A stretch of DNA of 64,000 nucleotides from Ralstonia pickettii (GCF_016466415.2 NZ_CP066771.1:682001-746000); one strand, 5' to 3'; counted from the first letter of the stretch, positions 52,173 to 62,334 are shown. Program-made: numbers and translations. Notes: a model not told the origin generated them from the sequence alone.

Positions 52173-52843
52173 CGCTCGGGCCCCGTGTCGAGTTGCCCGG
52201 CAACCATCTTCCAATGCTGCCGGCCGATGCGCTCTGCTTGCGCCGAATCGTGTGTCACCCACATCCACGCATGCCGCTCGGGTGCCTGCACAAACCAATG
52301 CTGCAACAGCGCCTCGACCGCACGCGCAGAGGCGGGGTCAAGGGCCGCCGTAGGCTCGTCCAGCAGCAGGACGGTCGGCCGTGTCTGTAGTGTGCGAACC
52401 AGCGCCGCGATCTGTGCTTCACCGCCGGAAAGATCGGCGGCGTTCTTGTCGAGAAAGCTGGCGTCGCGCTCGGCACCCACAAGCAAGGCGATAGCGGCGT
52501 CCCGATCGAAGCCGGTGCTTTGGCGCCGCACGTGCAGCTGATAGGGCAGGCGCAGGTTGTCTTCCACCGTACCGGGCAGCAGCGCTGGGCGCTGGCGCAC
52601 GTACGCCACGTGACAGCGATAGGCCGGAACCGCGCGCGGGCCGATCGCTTGGCCATGCCATGTCACTTGCCCGTCATCGAACGGATCGAGCAGCGCCAGC
52701 GTGCGCAGCAGCACGCTCTTGCCCGCGCCGGATGGCCCGGTCAGCGCAATACGGTCGCCTGCCTGCACAGCAAGCGTGGCAGATTGCAGCAGCGTGACAC
52801 CGGTGCGTGCATCGCGGCGTTGGAGGTGGGTGGCGGCCAGCAT
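52169..52843 (-). CDS. fetA: FetA-like ABC transporter ATP-binding protein
   Basis: 224 residues. Walker A GPSGAGKS, signature LSGGE, Walker B VLLLDEPTAALDPA and the switch His (WVTHDSAQ). Together with the overlapping FetB-like permease it forms a small ABC exporter, in E. coli for iron. ATG 52843 (MLAATHLQRRDAR) is preferred; an in-frame ATG at 52876 would add eleven residues. Confidence 0.87.
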   Translation of the reverse strand: MLAATHLQRRDARTGVTLLQSATLAVQAGDRIALTGPSGAGKSVLLRTLALLDPFDDGQVTWHGQAIGPRAVPAYRCHVAYVRQRPALLPGTVEDNLRLPYQLHVRRQSTGFDRDAAIALLVGAERDASFLDKNAADLSGGEAQIAALVRTLQTRPTVLLLDEPTAALDPASARAVEALLQHWFVQAPERHAWMWVTHDSAQAERIGRQHWKMVAGQLDTGPER

Positions 52844-53153
52844 GGTGGGACGAGTGTGTTGCGTACGGTATGGCATCAATGCGTTGCATTTATGCATTAT
52901 GCATATGAGCGGGGGGAGTGGTCCTCCACCGTAATCGTCAGTACGCCTGCGCAGGCGCAGTGCCGCCGCCTCGTGGTTACGCCATCCACGCGTCATGCGG
53001 AATGGTCCCTAGCCCAAACGGAGCAGTGCCAATGCGTTGGCCAGTGGCCGGTGTCGGACGAATCCGACATGCCATTCAGCGACGGGCGGGTCGCCATTTG
53101 CGCATCCGGGGCATAGCATCGAAGCATCACTAGAAGAGGCGATGGAGGGCGCC
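52844..53153. other. Divergent intergenic region fetA / small membrane protein
   Basis: 310 bases. Near 52883-52902 an AT-rich stretch (ATGCATTTATGCATTATGCAT) has repeated TGCAT units and on the minus strand CATAAT, a plausible -10 for fetA. The remainder is GC-rich without a supported gene. Confidence 0.4.
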
Positions 53154-53519
53154 ATGGAGACCGACAAAGTGCAAGTTGCCCACCCATGGTGGCAGCCGGG
53201 AGTCTTTGCATCTGCGCTGGCGATTTTTTTGTGGATCTGCGCGGAGCTGCCTCCCGATATGCTTGGCACCATCTTCCATGCGGGTACGTCGCCCGATTCT
53301 CTTCGGCATGTTGGTGACACCCTGTTCGTGATTGGCTGGACCGCCAGCGGCGCGCTGATGTGGAGTGGCCGACGGCGTGTCGCGCATGACGCTGACGTGA
53401 CAGCGCAGCCGGCTGAGGCGGAAGTTGGCGCCACTGGTCAACCGCACGGGCTTGCTGGTTTGCGCCAGAGCATGGCCCGGCGGTGGGAGCGCATGCGTCA
53501 TCCGATTCCGCTGCACTGA
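53154..53519 (+). CDS. Small membrane protein of unknown function
   Basis: 121 residues. Two hydrophobic segments, near residues 15-35 (GVFASALAIFLWICAELPPDMLG) and 50-70 (HVGDTLFVIGWTASGALMW), are followed by a charged tail. ATG 53154 is preferred because GGAGGG ends 4-5 bp upstream. No family recognised. It ends in a clear terminator. Confidence 0.6.
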   Translation: METDKVQVAHPWWQPGVFASALAIFLWICAELPPDMLGTIFHAGTSPDSLRHVGDTLFVIGWTASGALMWSGRRRVAHDADVTAQPAEAEVGATGQPHGLAGLRQSMARRWERMRHPIPLH

Positions 53520-53540
53520 TATTGCGCTGCCGCAAATGAG

Positions 53541-53565
53541 AAAGGCCGGATTGCCCGGCCTTTTC
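53541..53565 (+). terminator. Intrinsic terminator, bidirectional
   Basis: AAAGGCCGG and CCCGGCCTTTT pair around ATTG, with A/T runs on both sides. It stands between the small membrane gene (ends 53519) and the convergent gene ending at 53581. Confidence 0.85.
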
Positions 53566-53580
53566 TTGCGGGCGCAGCCT

Positions 53581-54108
53581 TCAAGAGGTGCTGCCTGGGA
53601 TGATCTCCTCCGCATCGGCGTTGGGCGCCGAGGTTGGCGCGCCGGCGTGCTCGCCTTGTGCCTCCTGCCATTTCTTGTAGCCCCACCAGGCCGCTCCGGC
53701 CATGATCCCCACCTTGCCGAGCTTGCGCGTGATCCGGCCGATGACGGTGCGGCGCAATCCTGCATACGCGAGCGACAGTACAGTGCCCAGCAGCGGATAC
53801 TCACGCGCAATGCCCAGCGTCCGCATCAGGCTGTTTGGCCGGGCCAGCGGGCGGAACAGGCTTGGCAGCAATGCTCCGAGGCCGCCCAGGCTGAAGGTAC
53901 GGCTACTGGCGCGATGGACATCGTTGCGGGCTTGAGCGTAGTCGTAGCGCTCCAGCGCGGCGCGCGTGAGCAGCAATTCCTTGCGCACGCTCAAGGGCAG
54001 GCGTGTCTCGGCGCCGCGGCGTGACGGCCGCACATGGTGCCGCGCGCTCGATGCGGGTTCGTTCACGGATGTGCCCGGTGACGGCGCGTGTTCGGTCGGA
54101 TCAGTCAT
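53581..54108 (-). CDS. Unknown protein of the yqjD-yqjE-like operon
   Basis: 175 residues. A helical basic stretch (LSVRKELLLTRAALERYDYAQARNDVHRASSRTFSLGGLGALLPSLF) is followed by a Gly/Leu-rich region that may touch the membrane (LLGTVLSLAYAGLRRTVIGRITRKLGKVGIMAGAAWWGYKKW). The start ATG 54108 overlaps the YqjE-like stop. By position it corresponds to the third gene of yqjD-yqjE-yqjK sets, but sequence similarity to YqjK is not evident. Confidence 0.65.
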   Translation of the reverse strand: MTDPTEHAPSPGTSVNEPASSARHHVRPSRRGAETRLPLSVRKELLLTRAALERYDYAQARNDVHRASSRTFSLGGLGALLPSLFRPLARPNSLMRTLGIAREYPLLGTVLSLAYAGLRRTVIGRITRKLGKVGIMAGAAWWGYKKWQEAQGEHAGAPTSAPNADAEEIIPGSTS

Positions 54109-54482
54109 CGGCGCAGGATCTCCCGGTCTTTGTCTAGTTCGGCCAGCGTGGCCTCGAACAGCGGCGGTGCGTCGCGCAGCAGCGAACGCACCTTCCACAG
54201 GCACGCTGCAGCGCCCAGCGCATACAGCGCCGCCATCACGGCAAGGGACTGCCAGCGATACGTATCCCAGCACAGGATGACCACCAGCGCCGTCAGCGTC
54301 ATGATGGACAGGGCGATCAGGCTCACGGCCAACATGCCCAGGAAGGCGGTGCCGAGCAGCCGTTCTTTTTCTTCAGCCAGCTCGACGCTCGCCAGCTCGA
54401 GCCGCGTCTGCAGCATCGAGACGACCGTGCCGGCCAGTTTCTTCAAGGAAGCGAACAGCTTGGGGCTGGTGTCGTCGGTCAT
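54105..54482 (-). CDS. yqjE: YqjE-like holin-family membrane protein
   Basis: 125 residues. Amphipathic N-terminus (FASLKKLAGTVVSMLQTRLELASVELAEEKERLLGTAFLGML) and two membrane helices (AVSLIALSIMTLTALVVILCW; SLAVMAALYALGAAACLW), the pattern of the phage-holin-like YqjE family (PF07332). It is in the usual order after a DUF883/YqjD gene. Cellular role is poorly known, probably inner-membrane and stress-linked. Confidence 0.82.
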   Translation of the reverse strand: MTDDTSPKLFASLKKLAGTVVSMLQTRLELASVELAEEKERLLGTAFLGMLAVSLIALSIMTLTALVVILCWDTYRWQSLAVMAALYALGAAACLWKVRSLLRDAPPLFEATLAELDKDREILRR

Positions 54483-54622
54483 GAGGAGTGGAAAGGGTGC
54501 GAGGCGGATGGCGCCAGTGCCAACACAGCACGCGCCATGCCCGGAATGGAACCGCGAAAATGCAACTGGCCGATGGCGCGATCCACAGGGCGCGCGCCAT
54601 CGGCCAGGAAGGGTGCCGCGGG

Positions 54623-54949
54623 TTACTTGCGGTTGAGCAGCAGGCCGATCAGCAGGCCTACGCCGGCCGCCACGCCTACGGCTTGCCACGGGTGGTCGTG
54701 GACGTAGTCGTCGGTGGCGCGTGCAGCAGCCTTGCTCTTGTGGACGACCGCGTCTTGCAGGTCCTGCGCCTTTTCCTTGGCTTGGCGGAGCATGCCCATG
54801 CCGCGCTCGCGCAACTCGGCGGCCTTTTCGCCGCTGCTGGACGCAGCTTGTTTGAGCAGGGTTTCAGCGTCGGACAGAACAGTTTTCACGTCGGTCATCA
54901 GTTTCTCCTTATTGACGGAATCGGCCAGGTTGGGGGAAGTGTTCGTCAT
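54623..54949 (-). CDS. yqjD: DUF883 (ElaB/YqjD/YgaM) membrane-anchored protein
   Basis: 108 residues: helical DVKTVLSDAETLLKQAASSSGEKAAELRERGMGMLRQAKEKAQDLQDAV, then HDHPWQAVGVAAGVGLLIGLLLNRK, the C-terminal membrane helix with the family's HPWxAVGVAAGVG motif. E. coli YqjD and ElaB bind ribosomes in stationary phase through the N-terminal part. First gene of a leftward three-gene set; ATG 54949 preferred, AAGGAG-like sites nearby. Confidence 0.88.
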   Translation of the reverse strand: MTNTSPNLADSVNKEKLMTDVKTVLSDAETLLKQAASSSGEKAAELRERGMGMLRQAKEKAQDLQDAVVHKSKAAARATDDYVHDHPWQAVGVAAGVGLLIGLLLNRK

Positions 54950-55229
54950 GGTCGGGTCCTCGTTATCGGGGTGGGTCAATCGTCAATATGTCGGCGCGCT
55001 TATTCGCTAGCATATGTGTGGGCGTTGCGAAACTTCAAGCGCCCGCATTGCGCATGCTGCGATGGATCAAGACCGCAGTCATTGTCCGGCAATGTGCGCA
55101 TGCCTTCCACCTTGTTGTCAGCAAATGCCGGGCCTAATGACGAAAAGTGATGTTGTTGTGAATTTATAGTCGTTTTGGTTGGATGGCAATCTGGCTATAG
55201 TGGTTCCCAATCTGTGTATGGAGGACACG

Positions 55230-55868
55230 ATGTCTCTACGTTTGGGCGATATCGCCCCTGATTTCGAGCAGGATTCAAGCGAAGGCCGCATCAAGTTTCA
55301 TGAGTGGCTGGGCAACAGCTGGGGCGTGCTTTTCTCGCACCCGGCCGACTACACGCCCGTTTGCACCACCGAACTGGGCCTGACCGCCAAGCTGAAGGAC
55401 GAATTTGCCAAGCGCAATGTCAAGGCGATTGCGCTGTCGGTCGATTCGGTCGAGTCCCACAAGGGCTGGATCAACGATATCAACGAGACGCAGAACACCA
55501 GCGTCAACTTCCCGATCATTGCCGATCCCGATCGCAAGGTTTCGCAGCTGTACGACATGATTCATCCGAATGCGAGCGAGACGTTTACCGTGCGTTCACT
55601 GTTCGTGATCGATCCGAACAAGAAGATTCGCCTGACGATTACGTATCCGGCATCGACAGGGCGCAATTTCAATGAAGTGCTGCGTGTGATCGACTCGCTG
55701 CAGTTGACCGAGTACCACAGCGTGGCCACGCCGGGTAACTGGCAGGACGGCGATGACGTGGTCATCGTGCCGTCGCTGAAGGATGAGGAAGTCATCAAGC
55801 AGAAATTTCCGAAGGGCTACAAGGCGTTGCGCCCGTATCTGCGCCTGACGCCGCAGCCCAACAAGTGA
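55230..55868 (+). CDS. 1-Cys peroxiredoxin (Prx6 type)
   Basis: 212 residues. The peroxidatic Cys is C45 in HPADYTPVCTTELG; the Prx6 pattern continues with SVDSVESHKGWINDINE, FPIIADPDRKVSQLYDMIHP and the C-terminal extension PKGYKALRPYLRLTPQP. It reduces peroxides and has no resolving Cys. GGAGG lies 5 bp before ATG 55230. TATAGT at 55195-55200 is a likely -10. It ends in a strong terminator. Confidence 0.95.
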   Translation: MSLRLGDIAPDFEQDSSEGRIKFHEWLGNSWGVLFSHPADYTPVCTTELGLTAKLKDEFAKRNVKAIALSVDSVESHKGWINDINETQNTSVNFPIIADPDRKVSQLYDMIHPNASETFTVRSLFVIDPNKKIRLTITYPASTGRNFNEVLRVIDSLQLTEYHSVATPGNWQDGDDVVIVPSLKDEEVIKQKFPKGYKALRPYLRLTPQPNK

Positions 55869-55892
55869 CCGTCTCCTTGGTAGTGTGATTGC

Positions 55893-55919
55893 CGCCCGGC
55901 CCTGTGCCGGGCGTTTTTT
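55893..55919 (+). terminator. Intrinsic terminator of the peroxiredoxin gene
   Basis: CGCCCGGC and GCCGGGCG with a 5-nt loop, followed by six T residues, 25 bp after the stop. Confidence 0.92.
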
Positions 55920-55937
55920 GTCGTGCCGTGCAAAACA

Positions 55938-55979
55938 AAACCGGCCAGCCCTTTCGGGTCTGGCCGGTTTGTCTTTTTT
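55938..55979 (-). terminator. Intrinsic terminator of the purine permease gene
   Basis: AAACCGGCCAG and CTGGCCGGTTT pair around an 11-nt loop, with T-rich tracts on both sides (TTTTGTTTTG on the minus strand, GTCTTTTTT on the plus strand). Lies just beyond the permease stop at 56000. Confidence 0.85.
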
Positions 55980-55999
55980 GAAGACGGTGCCGTGTGTGA

Positions 56000-57382
56000 T
56001 CAGATCGCCCAGCCGCCTACGTAGAACGCGACCAGTGCAGCGGCGATCGCCACGGTGCCGATGTTCAGCTTGCGCCATTCGCCGGCCACCAGGCGGCCGA
56101 TGACCAGCGTGCTGAAGCCAAGCATGATACCGGTGACGATATTGCAGGTCAGCACGATGAACACGGCGCAGACCAGCCCGGACAGCGCGTCGACCATGTC
56201 GTCCATGTGCAGCTTGCTCACGCTGGAGAGCATCAGCAAGCCGACATACATCAGCGCCGGGGCCGTTGCGTACGACGGCACCAGTCCCGCCAGCGGCGAG
56301 AAGAACATCACGGCCAGGAACATCAGGCCGACCACCACGGCCGTCAGGCCCGTCTTGCCGCCAGCCGCCACGCCAACCGTCGACTCGATGTAGGCGGCCG
56401 CAGGAGCCCCGCCGAAGAACGCCGAGAAGATCGAGCTGATCGAATCGGCCGTGAGCGCGCGACCACCGTTGATGATGTGGCCCTTGTCGTTGAGCAGCCC
56501 GGCCTGGCCGGCGACTGCGCGGATCGTGCCGGTGGCATCGAACACGGCGGTCATCACCAGAGCCAGCACGCTGGGCAGCACGGCGGCCGTAAGTGCGCCG
56601 CGAATATCCATTGTGCCGATCAGCGAGGCATGCCCTGCAGCGGCGAGCGAGGGCACGGCGAACACGCCGGTGAACTTCACGGCCGGATCAAAGATCAGGC
56701 CCAGGACCGAGATGGCAATGATCACGATCAGGATGCCGCCCGGCACGCGACGACGCTCCATGCCGAAGATGGCGGCCAGCCCCAGCACAGACATCATCAC
56801 CGGGAAGGCAGTGACGTGGCCCAGTGCAACGGGCAGGCCCGTACCGGCGTTCTTGACGACCAGCCCCACGTCGTTGGACGCGATCAGCAGCAGGAACAGG
56901 CCAATGCCGATGCCCGTGCCGTGTGCGACGCCCGAAGGCAGGTTGCGCAGAATCCACGAGCGCACGCCCGTAGCCGAGATGGCGGTGAAGACCACACCCA
57001 TCAGGAACACCGCGCCGAGCGCGATTTCCGGCGACAGCTTTTGCCCCAGCACCAGGCCAAAGGCCATGAACGCGGTCAGCGAGATTGCGCAGCCGATGGC
57101 GATCGGCAGCTTGGCCCACAAGCCCATGAGCAGGGAGCCGAAGGCGGTGGTCAGACACACCGCGACGAACACTGCGCTGGTATCAAAGCCGGCCTTGCCC
57201 AGCATGCCGGGCACGACAAATACGGCGTAGACCATCGCCATGAAGGTTGTGATGCCAGCCACGACCTCGCGCTTTTGCGTGCTGCCGCGTGCAGAAATCT
57301 GGAAATAGCGATCAATGGCACGCGCATCGGCGATGCCAGCGGTGCCAAGTTCCGTCGACGACGGAATGGACTGTTCAGCCAT
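56000..57382 (-). CDS. NCS2/AzgA-family purine permease
   Basis: 460 residues, about 12-13 membrane helices. AzgA-type motifs are seen: [73 protein letters not shown] and [38 protein letters not shown]. The family takes up adenine, guanine or hypoxanthine with protons. ATG 57382 follows CAGGAG with 12 nt spacing. Monocistronic. Confidence 0.87.
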   Translation of the reverse strand: MAEQSIPSSTELGTAGIADARAIDRYFQISARGSTQKREVVAGITTFMAMVYAVFVVPGMLGKAGFDTSAVFVAVCLTTAFGSLLMGLWAKLPIAIGCAISLTAFMAFGLVLGQKLSPEIALGAVFLMGVVFTAISATGVRSWILRNLPSGVAHGTGIGIGLFLLLIASNDVGLVVKNAGTGLPVALGHVTAFPVMMSVLGLAAIFGMERRRVPGGILIVIIAISVLGLIFDPAVKFTGVFAVPSLAAAGHASLIGTMDIRGALTAAVLPSVLALVMTAVFDATGTIRAVAGQAGLLNDKGHIINGGRALTADSISSIFSAFFGGAPAAAYIESTVGVAAGGKTGLTAVVVGLMFLAVMFFSPLAGLVPSYATAPALMYVGLLMLSSVSKLHMDDMVDALSGLVCAVFIVLTCNIVTGIMLGFSTLVIGRLVAGEWRKLNIGTVAIAAALVAFYVGGWAI

Positions 57383-57792
57383 GGTGGGTTTGTCTCCTGG
57401 CAGGACTCCGCGCCGGCCGATCTTGGTCGTCCGCGTAGGGTGCCCTGTTCTGGTTTTGATATCGGTACGGGTGCCTGCGTACGCGCGCCGGCATTCTCCA
57501 GACCGTTGTCTCGCGATTGGTTTTGTCGCGTGGCGCTGCAATCTGCGTGTGGATCGCGCGCTCGTTCTATCGGTGTGAGGGACGTGCGGCCCAACAATCC
57601 GCCGACACTTGGACCGAAGCATAGACGCGCGCTACCGCCGATTCATGCGGCGTAGCGTATCCCGGTCATTTGCAAATTGGTATATCGCGAGGGGCGGAGA
57701 ACAACGGTGCCCAGGACGGGCGAGAGGTGCAGCCACGGGTGTGGCGAGTGGTGCACGAGTGTGCCCCAACTCGCCGGAAAAACAAAGCGCAA
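57383..57792. other. Intergenic region purine permease / gcdH
   Basis: 410 bases. Upstream of the permease gene it should hold a promoter and a leader of 100 nt or more, but no consensus promoter or known purine riboswitch is visible. Nearer 57790 it is the 3' flank of gcdH, with no obvious T-run terminator. Confidence 0.4.
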
Positions 57793-58986
57793 TCAGAAGA
57801 ACGCCTGAATGCCGGTCTGTGCGCGGCCGAGGATCAGCGCGTGGATATCGTGCGTGCCCTCGTAGGTATTCACGACTTCCAGATTCACCACGTGGCGGAT
57901 CACGCCGAACTCGTCGGAGATGCCGTTGCCGCCCAGCATGTCGCGCGCCACGCGGGCGATGTCGAGCGACTTGCCGCACGAGTTGCGCTTCATGATCGAG
58001 GTGATTTCCACCGCGGCCGTGCCTTCGTCCTTCATGCGGCCCAGGCGCAGGCAACCTTGCAGGCCGAGCGTGATTTCGGTCTGCATGTCGGCCAGCTTTT
58101 TTTGCACGAGCTGGTTGGCGGCGAGCGGGCGGCCGAACTGCTTGCGATCCAGCACGTACTGGCGTGCGATGTGCCAGCAGGCTTCGGCAGCGCCCAGCGC
58201 ACCCCACGCGATGCCGTAGCGCGCCGAGTTCAGGCACGTGAACGGACCCTTCAGGCCGCGTACGCCCGGCATCAGGTTGTCTTCCGGCACGAACACTTCG
58301 TCCAGCACGATTTCACCAGTGATCGACGTACGCAGGCCAACCTTGCCGTGGATGGCAGGCGCCGTGAGACCCTTCCAGCCCTTCTCCAGGATGAAGCCGC
58401 GGATTTCGTCCTCGCCGTTGTCGTTCGGCAGCTTGGCCCACACGACAAACACATCGGCGATGGGCGAGTTGGTGATCCACATCTTGGCGCCCGACAGCGA
58501 GTAGCCGCCGTCGACCTTCTTGGCGCGCGTGATCATCGAGGCCGGGTCGGAACCGTGGTTCGGTTCGGTCAGGCCGAAGCAGCCGATCCACTCGCCGGTG
58601 GCCAGCTTGGGCAGATACTTCTGCTTTTGCGCCTCGCTGCCGAATTCGTAGATCGGCACCATCACGAGCGACGACTGCACGCTCATCATCGAGCGGTAGC
58701 CTGAATCCACCCGTTCGACTTCACGTGCGATCAGGCCGTAGCTGACGTAGTTCAGGCCCGGGCCGCCGTACTGCTCGGGAATCGTCGGGCCCAGCAGGCC
58801 CAGCTCGCCCATCTCACGAAAGATCGACGCGTCGGTCTTTTCGTGCCGGAACGACTCCAGCACGCGCGGCATCAGCTTGTCCTGGCAGTACGACGCGGCG
58901 GCGTCGCGCACCATGCGTTCGTCGTCGGTCAGTTGTTGGTCGAGCAGCAGGGGGTCGGCCCAATTGAAGGCGTTGCGAGCGGTCAC
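57793..58986 (-). CDS. gcdH: Glutaryl-CoA dehydrogenase
   Basis: 397 residues, acyl-CoA dehydrogenase fold. GCDH-type segments: [24 protein letters not shown] at the N-terminus, [32 protein letters not shown], and catalytic E376 in [20 protein letters not shown]. It oxidises and decarboxylates glutaryl-CoA to crotonyl-CoA in lysine and tryptophan breakdown, using FAD. It is divergent from an IclR regulator with an operator in between. Confidence 0.95.
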   Translation of the reverse strand: MTARNAFNWADPLLLDQQLTDDERMVRDAAASYCQDKLMPRVLESFRHEKTDASIFREMGELGLLGPTIPEQYGGPGLNYVSYGLIAREVERVDSGYRSMMSVQSSLVMVPIYEFGSEAQKQKYLPKLATGEWIGCFGLTEPNHGSDPASMITRAKKVDGGYSLSGAKMWITNSPIADVFVVWAKLPNDNGEDEIRGFILEKGWKGLTAPAIHGKVGLRTSITGEIVLDEVFVPEDNLMPGVRGLKGPFTCLNSARYGIAWGALGAAEACWHIARQYVLDRKQFGRPLAANQLVQKKLADMQTEITLGLQGCLRLGRMKDEGTAAVEITSIMKRNSCGKSLDIARVARDMLGGNGISDEFGVIRHVVNLEVVNTYEGTHDIHALILGRAQTGIQAFF

Positions 58987-59009
58987 GGCGGTCGTCTCCG
59001 AGTCGTTGT

Positions 59010-59028
59010 TGTTCCGATATACGGAACA
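59010..59028. promoter_or_regulatory. IclR-type palindromic operator between gcdH and its regulator
   Basis: TGTTCCG-ATATA-CGGAACA is a perfect 7-bp inverted repeat with a 5-bp AT spacer, 24 bp upstream of gcdH. IclR proteins bind such GTTCCG/CGGAAC palindromes, so the adjacent regulator is the expected ligand. Confidence 0.72.
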
Positions 59029-59089
59029 CAGTTTCGAAATTTAGGGCTATGATAGCGCAACCGCCGACGATTTCCAGGGCTTTTTTGCC

Positions 59090-59917
59090 ATGAGCACGAC
59101 CCGCCTCCCCGATCCCGAATTCGACACCGCGCCCGCCGAGTCGAGCGACCCGAATTTCGTCACGGCACTCGCGCGCGGGCTGGAACTGCTGCGCGCATTC
59201 CGCCCTGGCGATACGTTGCTCGGCAACCAGGAATTCGTCCGGCGCACGGGCTTTCCCAAGGCCACAGTCAGTCGATTGGCGGGCACGCTGGTCTCGCTCG
59301 GTTATCTGCGCTACGACGATGCGCTCGGCAAATACGGGCTCGACGCCGGTGTGCTCGCACTCGGGTTTGCCTACCTGGCCTCGAGCGACGTGATCCAGCT
59401 CGCGCGGCCACACATGAGCGCGTTTGCGCAGCGCTTTGGCGTGTCGATCTCGCTCGGCAAGCGCGATCGGTTGGATATGGTTTATCTGGAGACGATCCGC
59501 CACGACAGCCCGTCGATGAGCGGGTCGTCCGGGCTGGGCGTGGGCTCGCGGCTGTCGCTGCTGTCGAGTTCGATGGGCCGGGCGTATCTGGCTTCGTTGC
59601 CCGCCGCGCGGCGTGAGCGCCTGTACGAAGCACTGCGCACGCAGCAGCCGGCGCAGTGGGCGGCAGAAGGTGCCGCCGCAGATGACGCTGTCAAAGCCGG
59701 CGTACGCAACGGCTACGCCGTATCGCTGCGCGACTGGCATCCCGCCATCCACGCATGCGCAGTCGCGTTCTTCGCGCCAAGCCAGCGCGAGCCGTATGTC
59801 GTGAGTTGCAGCGCGCCATACACCTCCGCCGATGCAGAGCGCATCCGCGACGAACTGGCCCCCGCGCTACGCGAGTTCGCGGCACGGCTAGGCCAAGTGG
59901 TTGAGCCCGCCGCGTAG
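59090..59917 (+). CDS. IclR-family transcriptional regulator
   Basis: 275 residues. Winged HTH near residues 23-82 (FVTALARGLELLRAFRPGDTLLGNQEFVRRTGFPKATVSRLAGTLVSLGYLRYDD), then the IclR effector domain (SSSMGRAYLASLPAARRERLYEAL; GYAVSLRDWHPAIHACAVAFF; YVVSCSAP). It most likely controls the divergent gcdH; the inducer would be glutarate or glutaryl-CoA, by inference. Confidence 0.9.
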   Translation: MSTTRLPDPEFDTAPAESSDPNFVTALARGLELLRAFRPGDTLLGNQEFVRRTGFPKATVSRLAGTLVSLGYLRYDDALGKYGLDAGVLALGFAYLASSDVIQLARPHMSAFAQRFGVSISLGKRDRLDMVYLETIRHDSPSMSGSSGLGVGSRLSLLSSSMGRAYLASLPAARRERLYEALRTQQPAQWAAEGAAADDAVKAGVRNGYAVSLRDWHPAIHACAVAFFAPSQREPYVVSCSAPYTSADAERIRDELAPALREFAARLGQVVEPAA

Positions 59918-59991
59918 GCCGCTCTAAGATTAGTCAGAACCTGCTCTGCCGCCGGACCTTGCATCCAGACGGTGTGGCCGTACCCGGCCCT

Positions 59992-60107
59992 AGATGGCGC
60001 CTTGGATTTTTGTCGCGGGGAGGAAAAAGGAAGGAGCCCTGTTTGAGCGCAGCGAGTTTGGCTCCTTCCCCTTCCCGTGACACAAATCCAAGGGGAAGTC
60101 GCCATCT
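59992..60107. repeat. Large imperfect inverted repeat
   Basis: The left arm (59992-60038) and right arm (60060-60107) pair over about 45 bp with a few bulges: AGATGGCGCC...TTGGATTTTTGTCGCGGGG... and the complementary CCCGTGACACAAATCC... GCCATCT. The inner GGAAGGAGCC / GGCTCCTTCC is perfect. The 21-nt loop contains GTTTGAGCGCAGCGAG. It lies in the otherwise empty 59918-60203 region and looks like a dispersed intergenic repeat of this genus; copies elsewhere cannot be checked here. Confidence 0.75.
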
Positions 60108-60128
60108 CGGGCGCGCCTTTCTTTGCTT

Positions 60129-60154
60129 ACTTTCTTTGGCAAGACAAAGAAAGT
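60129..60154. repeat. Second hairpin in the same intergenic repeat
   Basis: ACTTTCTTTG and CAAAGAAAGT form a perfect 10-bp stem around GCAAGA. A third small stem, CCCC-GGCA-GGGG, lies at 60162-60174. Between the larger repeat and the end of kynA they may also stop transcription. Confidence 0.6.
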
Positions 60155-60203
60155 GAGTCAGCCCCGGCAGGGGATGAAACCAGAGATCGACCAATAGCAA
60201 AAG

Positions 60204-61079
60204 TCACAAGTCAGTCCGCAACTTCCAAAGCTCCGGAAACAACACCACGTCCAGCATCTTCCGCAGGTAACCGACGCCCTCGGTGCCGCCCGTCCCACGC
60301 TTGAAGCCAATCACGCGCTCCACCGTGGTCACATGCCGGAAGCGCCATTGCCGGAACGCATCTTCCAGATCGACGAACTTCTCAGCCAGCTCGTACAGCT
60401 CCCAGTGGTGCGTCGGGTCTCGATAGACCTCCAGCCACGCCGCTTCCACCGAGGCGTTGTAAGTCACGGGACGCGACCAGTCACGCTCGATGCAATCTGC
60501 GTCGAATGCAAAGCCGTGACGCGCCATGTAACGCACCGCCTCGTCGTACAGCGACGGCGTTTCCAACGCAGCCCTGACCTGTTCGTAATGCTCGGTGCGA
60601 TGCGCGTGCGGCTTGAGCATCGCCGCGTTCTTGTTGCCGAGGATGAACTCGATCTCGCGGTACTGATACGACTGAAAGCCTGACGATTGCCCGAGGTGCG
60701 GACGCATGGCCGAGTACTCCGGCGGCGTCATCGTGGCGAGCACGTTCCACGCCTGCACCAGCTGATCCATGATGCGCGACACGCGCGCCAGCATCTTGAA
60801 CGCAGGCGGCAGGTTGTCATTGCGCACGCAATCCCGCGCGGCGCGCAACTCGTGCAGCATCAGCTTCATCCACAGCTCGGTGGTCTGATGCTGAACGATG
60901 AAGAGCATCTCGTTGTGATCCGGCGAGCGCGGGTGTTGTGCGTTCAATATCTGGTCGAGCGCGAGGTAGTCGCCATAGCTCATCGATTTTGAAAAATCGA
61001 GCTGCGCGTCGTGCCAGCCTTCGCCCTGGGCGGCATGCATGGGGCAGCCCGATGCTGCGGGTTGGTTCGGGTTCGACAT
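60204..61079 (-). CDS. kynA: Tryptophan 2,3-dioxygenase
   Basis: 291 residues. Family blocks: [65 protein letters not shown] and the haem-ligand H249 in [28 protein letters not shown]. It opens the indole ring of tryptophan to N-formylkynurenine. Last gene of kynB-kynU-kynA, 1 bp after kynU. Confidence 0.97.
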   Translation of the reverse strand: MSNPNQPAASGCPMHAAQGEGWHDAQLDFSKSMSYGDYLALDQILNAQHPRSPDHNEMLFIVQHQTTELWMKLMLHELRAARDCVRNDNLPPAFKMLARVSRIMDQLVQAWNVLATMTPPEYSAMRPHLGQSSGFQSYQYREIEFILGNKNAAMLKPHAHRTEHYEQVRAALETPSLYDEAVRYMARHGFAFDADCIERDWSRPVTYNASVEAAWLEVYRDPTHHWELYELAEKFVDLEDAFRQWRFRHVTTVERVIGFKRGTGGTEGVGYLRKMLDVVLFPELWKLRTDL

Positions 61080-61080
61080 C

Positions 61081-62334
61081 TCAGGTCACCAGCGTACGTT
61101 CGTTGAATTGGGCCGATTGCCACGCGCCGGTTTCCAGCACATCGCGCAACACCTCCACGGCATCCCACACATCGGCAAAGCTCGTATACAGCGGCGTGAA
61201 ACCGAAGCGCATGATGCGTGGCTCGCGGTAGTCGCCGATCACGCCGCGCGCGATCAGTGCCTGCACCACGGCATAGCCGTTGGGGTGTTCGTAGCTGACA
61301 TGGCTGCCGCGGATGGCGTGGTTACGCGGCGTTACGAGCGTGAGGGGAAAGCCTGCGCAGCGCGTTTCCACCAGCGTGATGAAGAGATCGGTGAGCGCCA
61401 GCGACTTGGCGCGCAGGGCGGCCATCGACGTCTGCGCGAAGATGTCGAGCCCGCATTCCACCATCGCCATCGACGTGATCGGCTGCGTGCCGCACAGGAA
61501 GCGGCCGATGCCGGCATCGGCGTCGTAGCGCGACTCCATCGCGAACGGCCGCACGTGGCCCCACCAGCCCGATAGCGGCTGCCAGAAGCGCTCGCGCAAC
61601 GCCGGTGCCACCCACACGAAGGCTGGCGAGCCGGGGCCGCCGTTGAGGTATTTGTAGGTACAGCCGATGGCGTAATCCGCGCCGCCTGCGTGCAGGTCAA
61701 CGGGCACAGCGCCCGCCGAATGCGCCAGATCCCAGATGGCCAGCGCGCCGTGCTTGTGCGCCAGCGCCGAGACGGCCGCCATGTCGTACATGTGCCCGCT
61801 CTTGTAGTTCACGTGCGTCAGCATGGTGACGGCGACGTCGTCGCCCAGCGCCCCTTCCAGTTCTTCCGGCGAGTCGATCAGGCGCAGTTTGTAGCCGTCG
61901 CGCAGCAGGTCGGCCAGGCCTTCAGCGATGTAGAGGTCGGTCGGAAAGTTATGCGTTTCCGACACGATGATCTTGCGGGCGGGCGCGTCTTCGCGCTGCA
62001 CGCGAATCGCGGCGGCCAGCACCTTGAAGAGATTGATCGATGTGGTGTCGGTGACGACGACTTCGTCTTCGCGCGCACCAATCAGCGGGGCAAGCTTGTT
62101 GCCCAGGCGGCGCGGCAACTCAAACCAGCCGGCCTGGTTCCAGCTGCGGATCAGGCCATCGCCCCATTCGTTGGCGACGACTTCCTGCGCGCGGGCGAGC
62201 GCAGCTTTCGGGCGGGCGCCCAGAGAGTTGCCGTCGAGATAAATCACGCCGTCGGGCAGCGCAAAGGCGTCGCGCAGCGCGGCGATCGGATCGGCCGCGT
62301 CGCGTTCGACGCAGGAGTTGCGGGTGATGGTCAT
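61081..62334 (-). CDS. kynU: Kynureninase
   Basis: 417 residues, PLP-dependent, hydrolysing kynurenine to anthranilate and alanine. Seen: [31 protein letters not shown], the PLP-lysine block [24 protein letters not shown], and [43 protein letters not shown]. Begins 45 bp after the kynB stop. Confidence 0.97.
   Translation of the reverse strand: MTITRNSCVERDAADPIAALRDAFALPDGVIYLDGNSLGARPKAALARAQEVVANEWGDGLIRSWNQAGWFELPRRLGNKLAPLIGAREDEVVVTDTTSINLFKVLAAAIRVQREDAPARKIIVSETHNFPTDLYIAEGLADLLRDGYKLRLIDSPEELEGALGDDVAVTMLTHVNYKSGHMYDMAAVSALAHKHGALAIWDLAHSAGAVPVDLHAGGADYAIGCTYKYLNGGPGSPAFVWVAPALRERFWQPLSGWWGHVRPFAMESRYDADAGIGRFLCGTQPITSMAMVECGLDIFAQTSMAALRAKSLALTDLFITLVETRCAGFPLTLVTPRNHAIRGSHVSYEHPNGYAVVQALIARGVIGDYREPRIMRFGFTPLYTSFADVWDAVEVLRDVLETGAWQSAQFNERTLVT

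Noticed and set aside
56207-57655. 482-codon plus-strand frame opposite the purine permease
   Set aside because: His/Arg/Gln-rich shadow of a membrane protein gene; no ribosome site and no recognisable segment.
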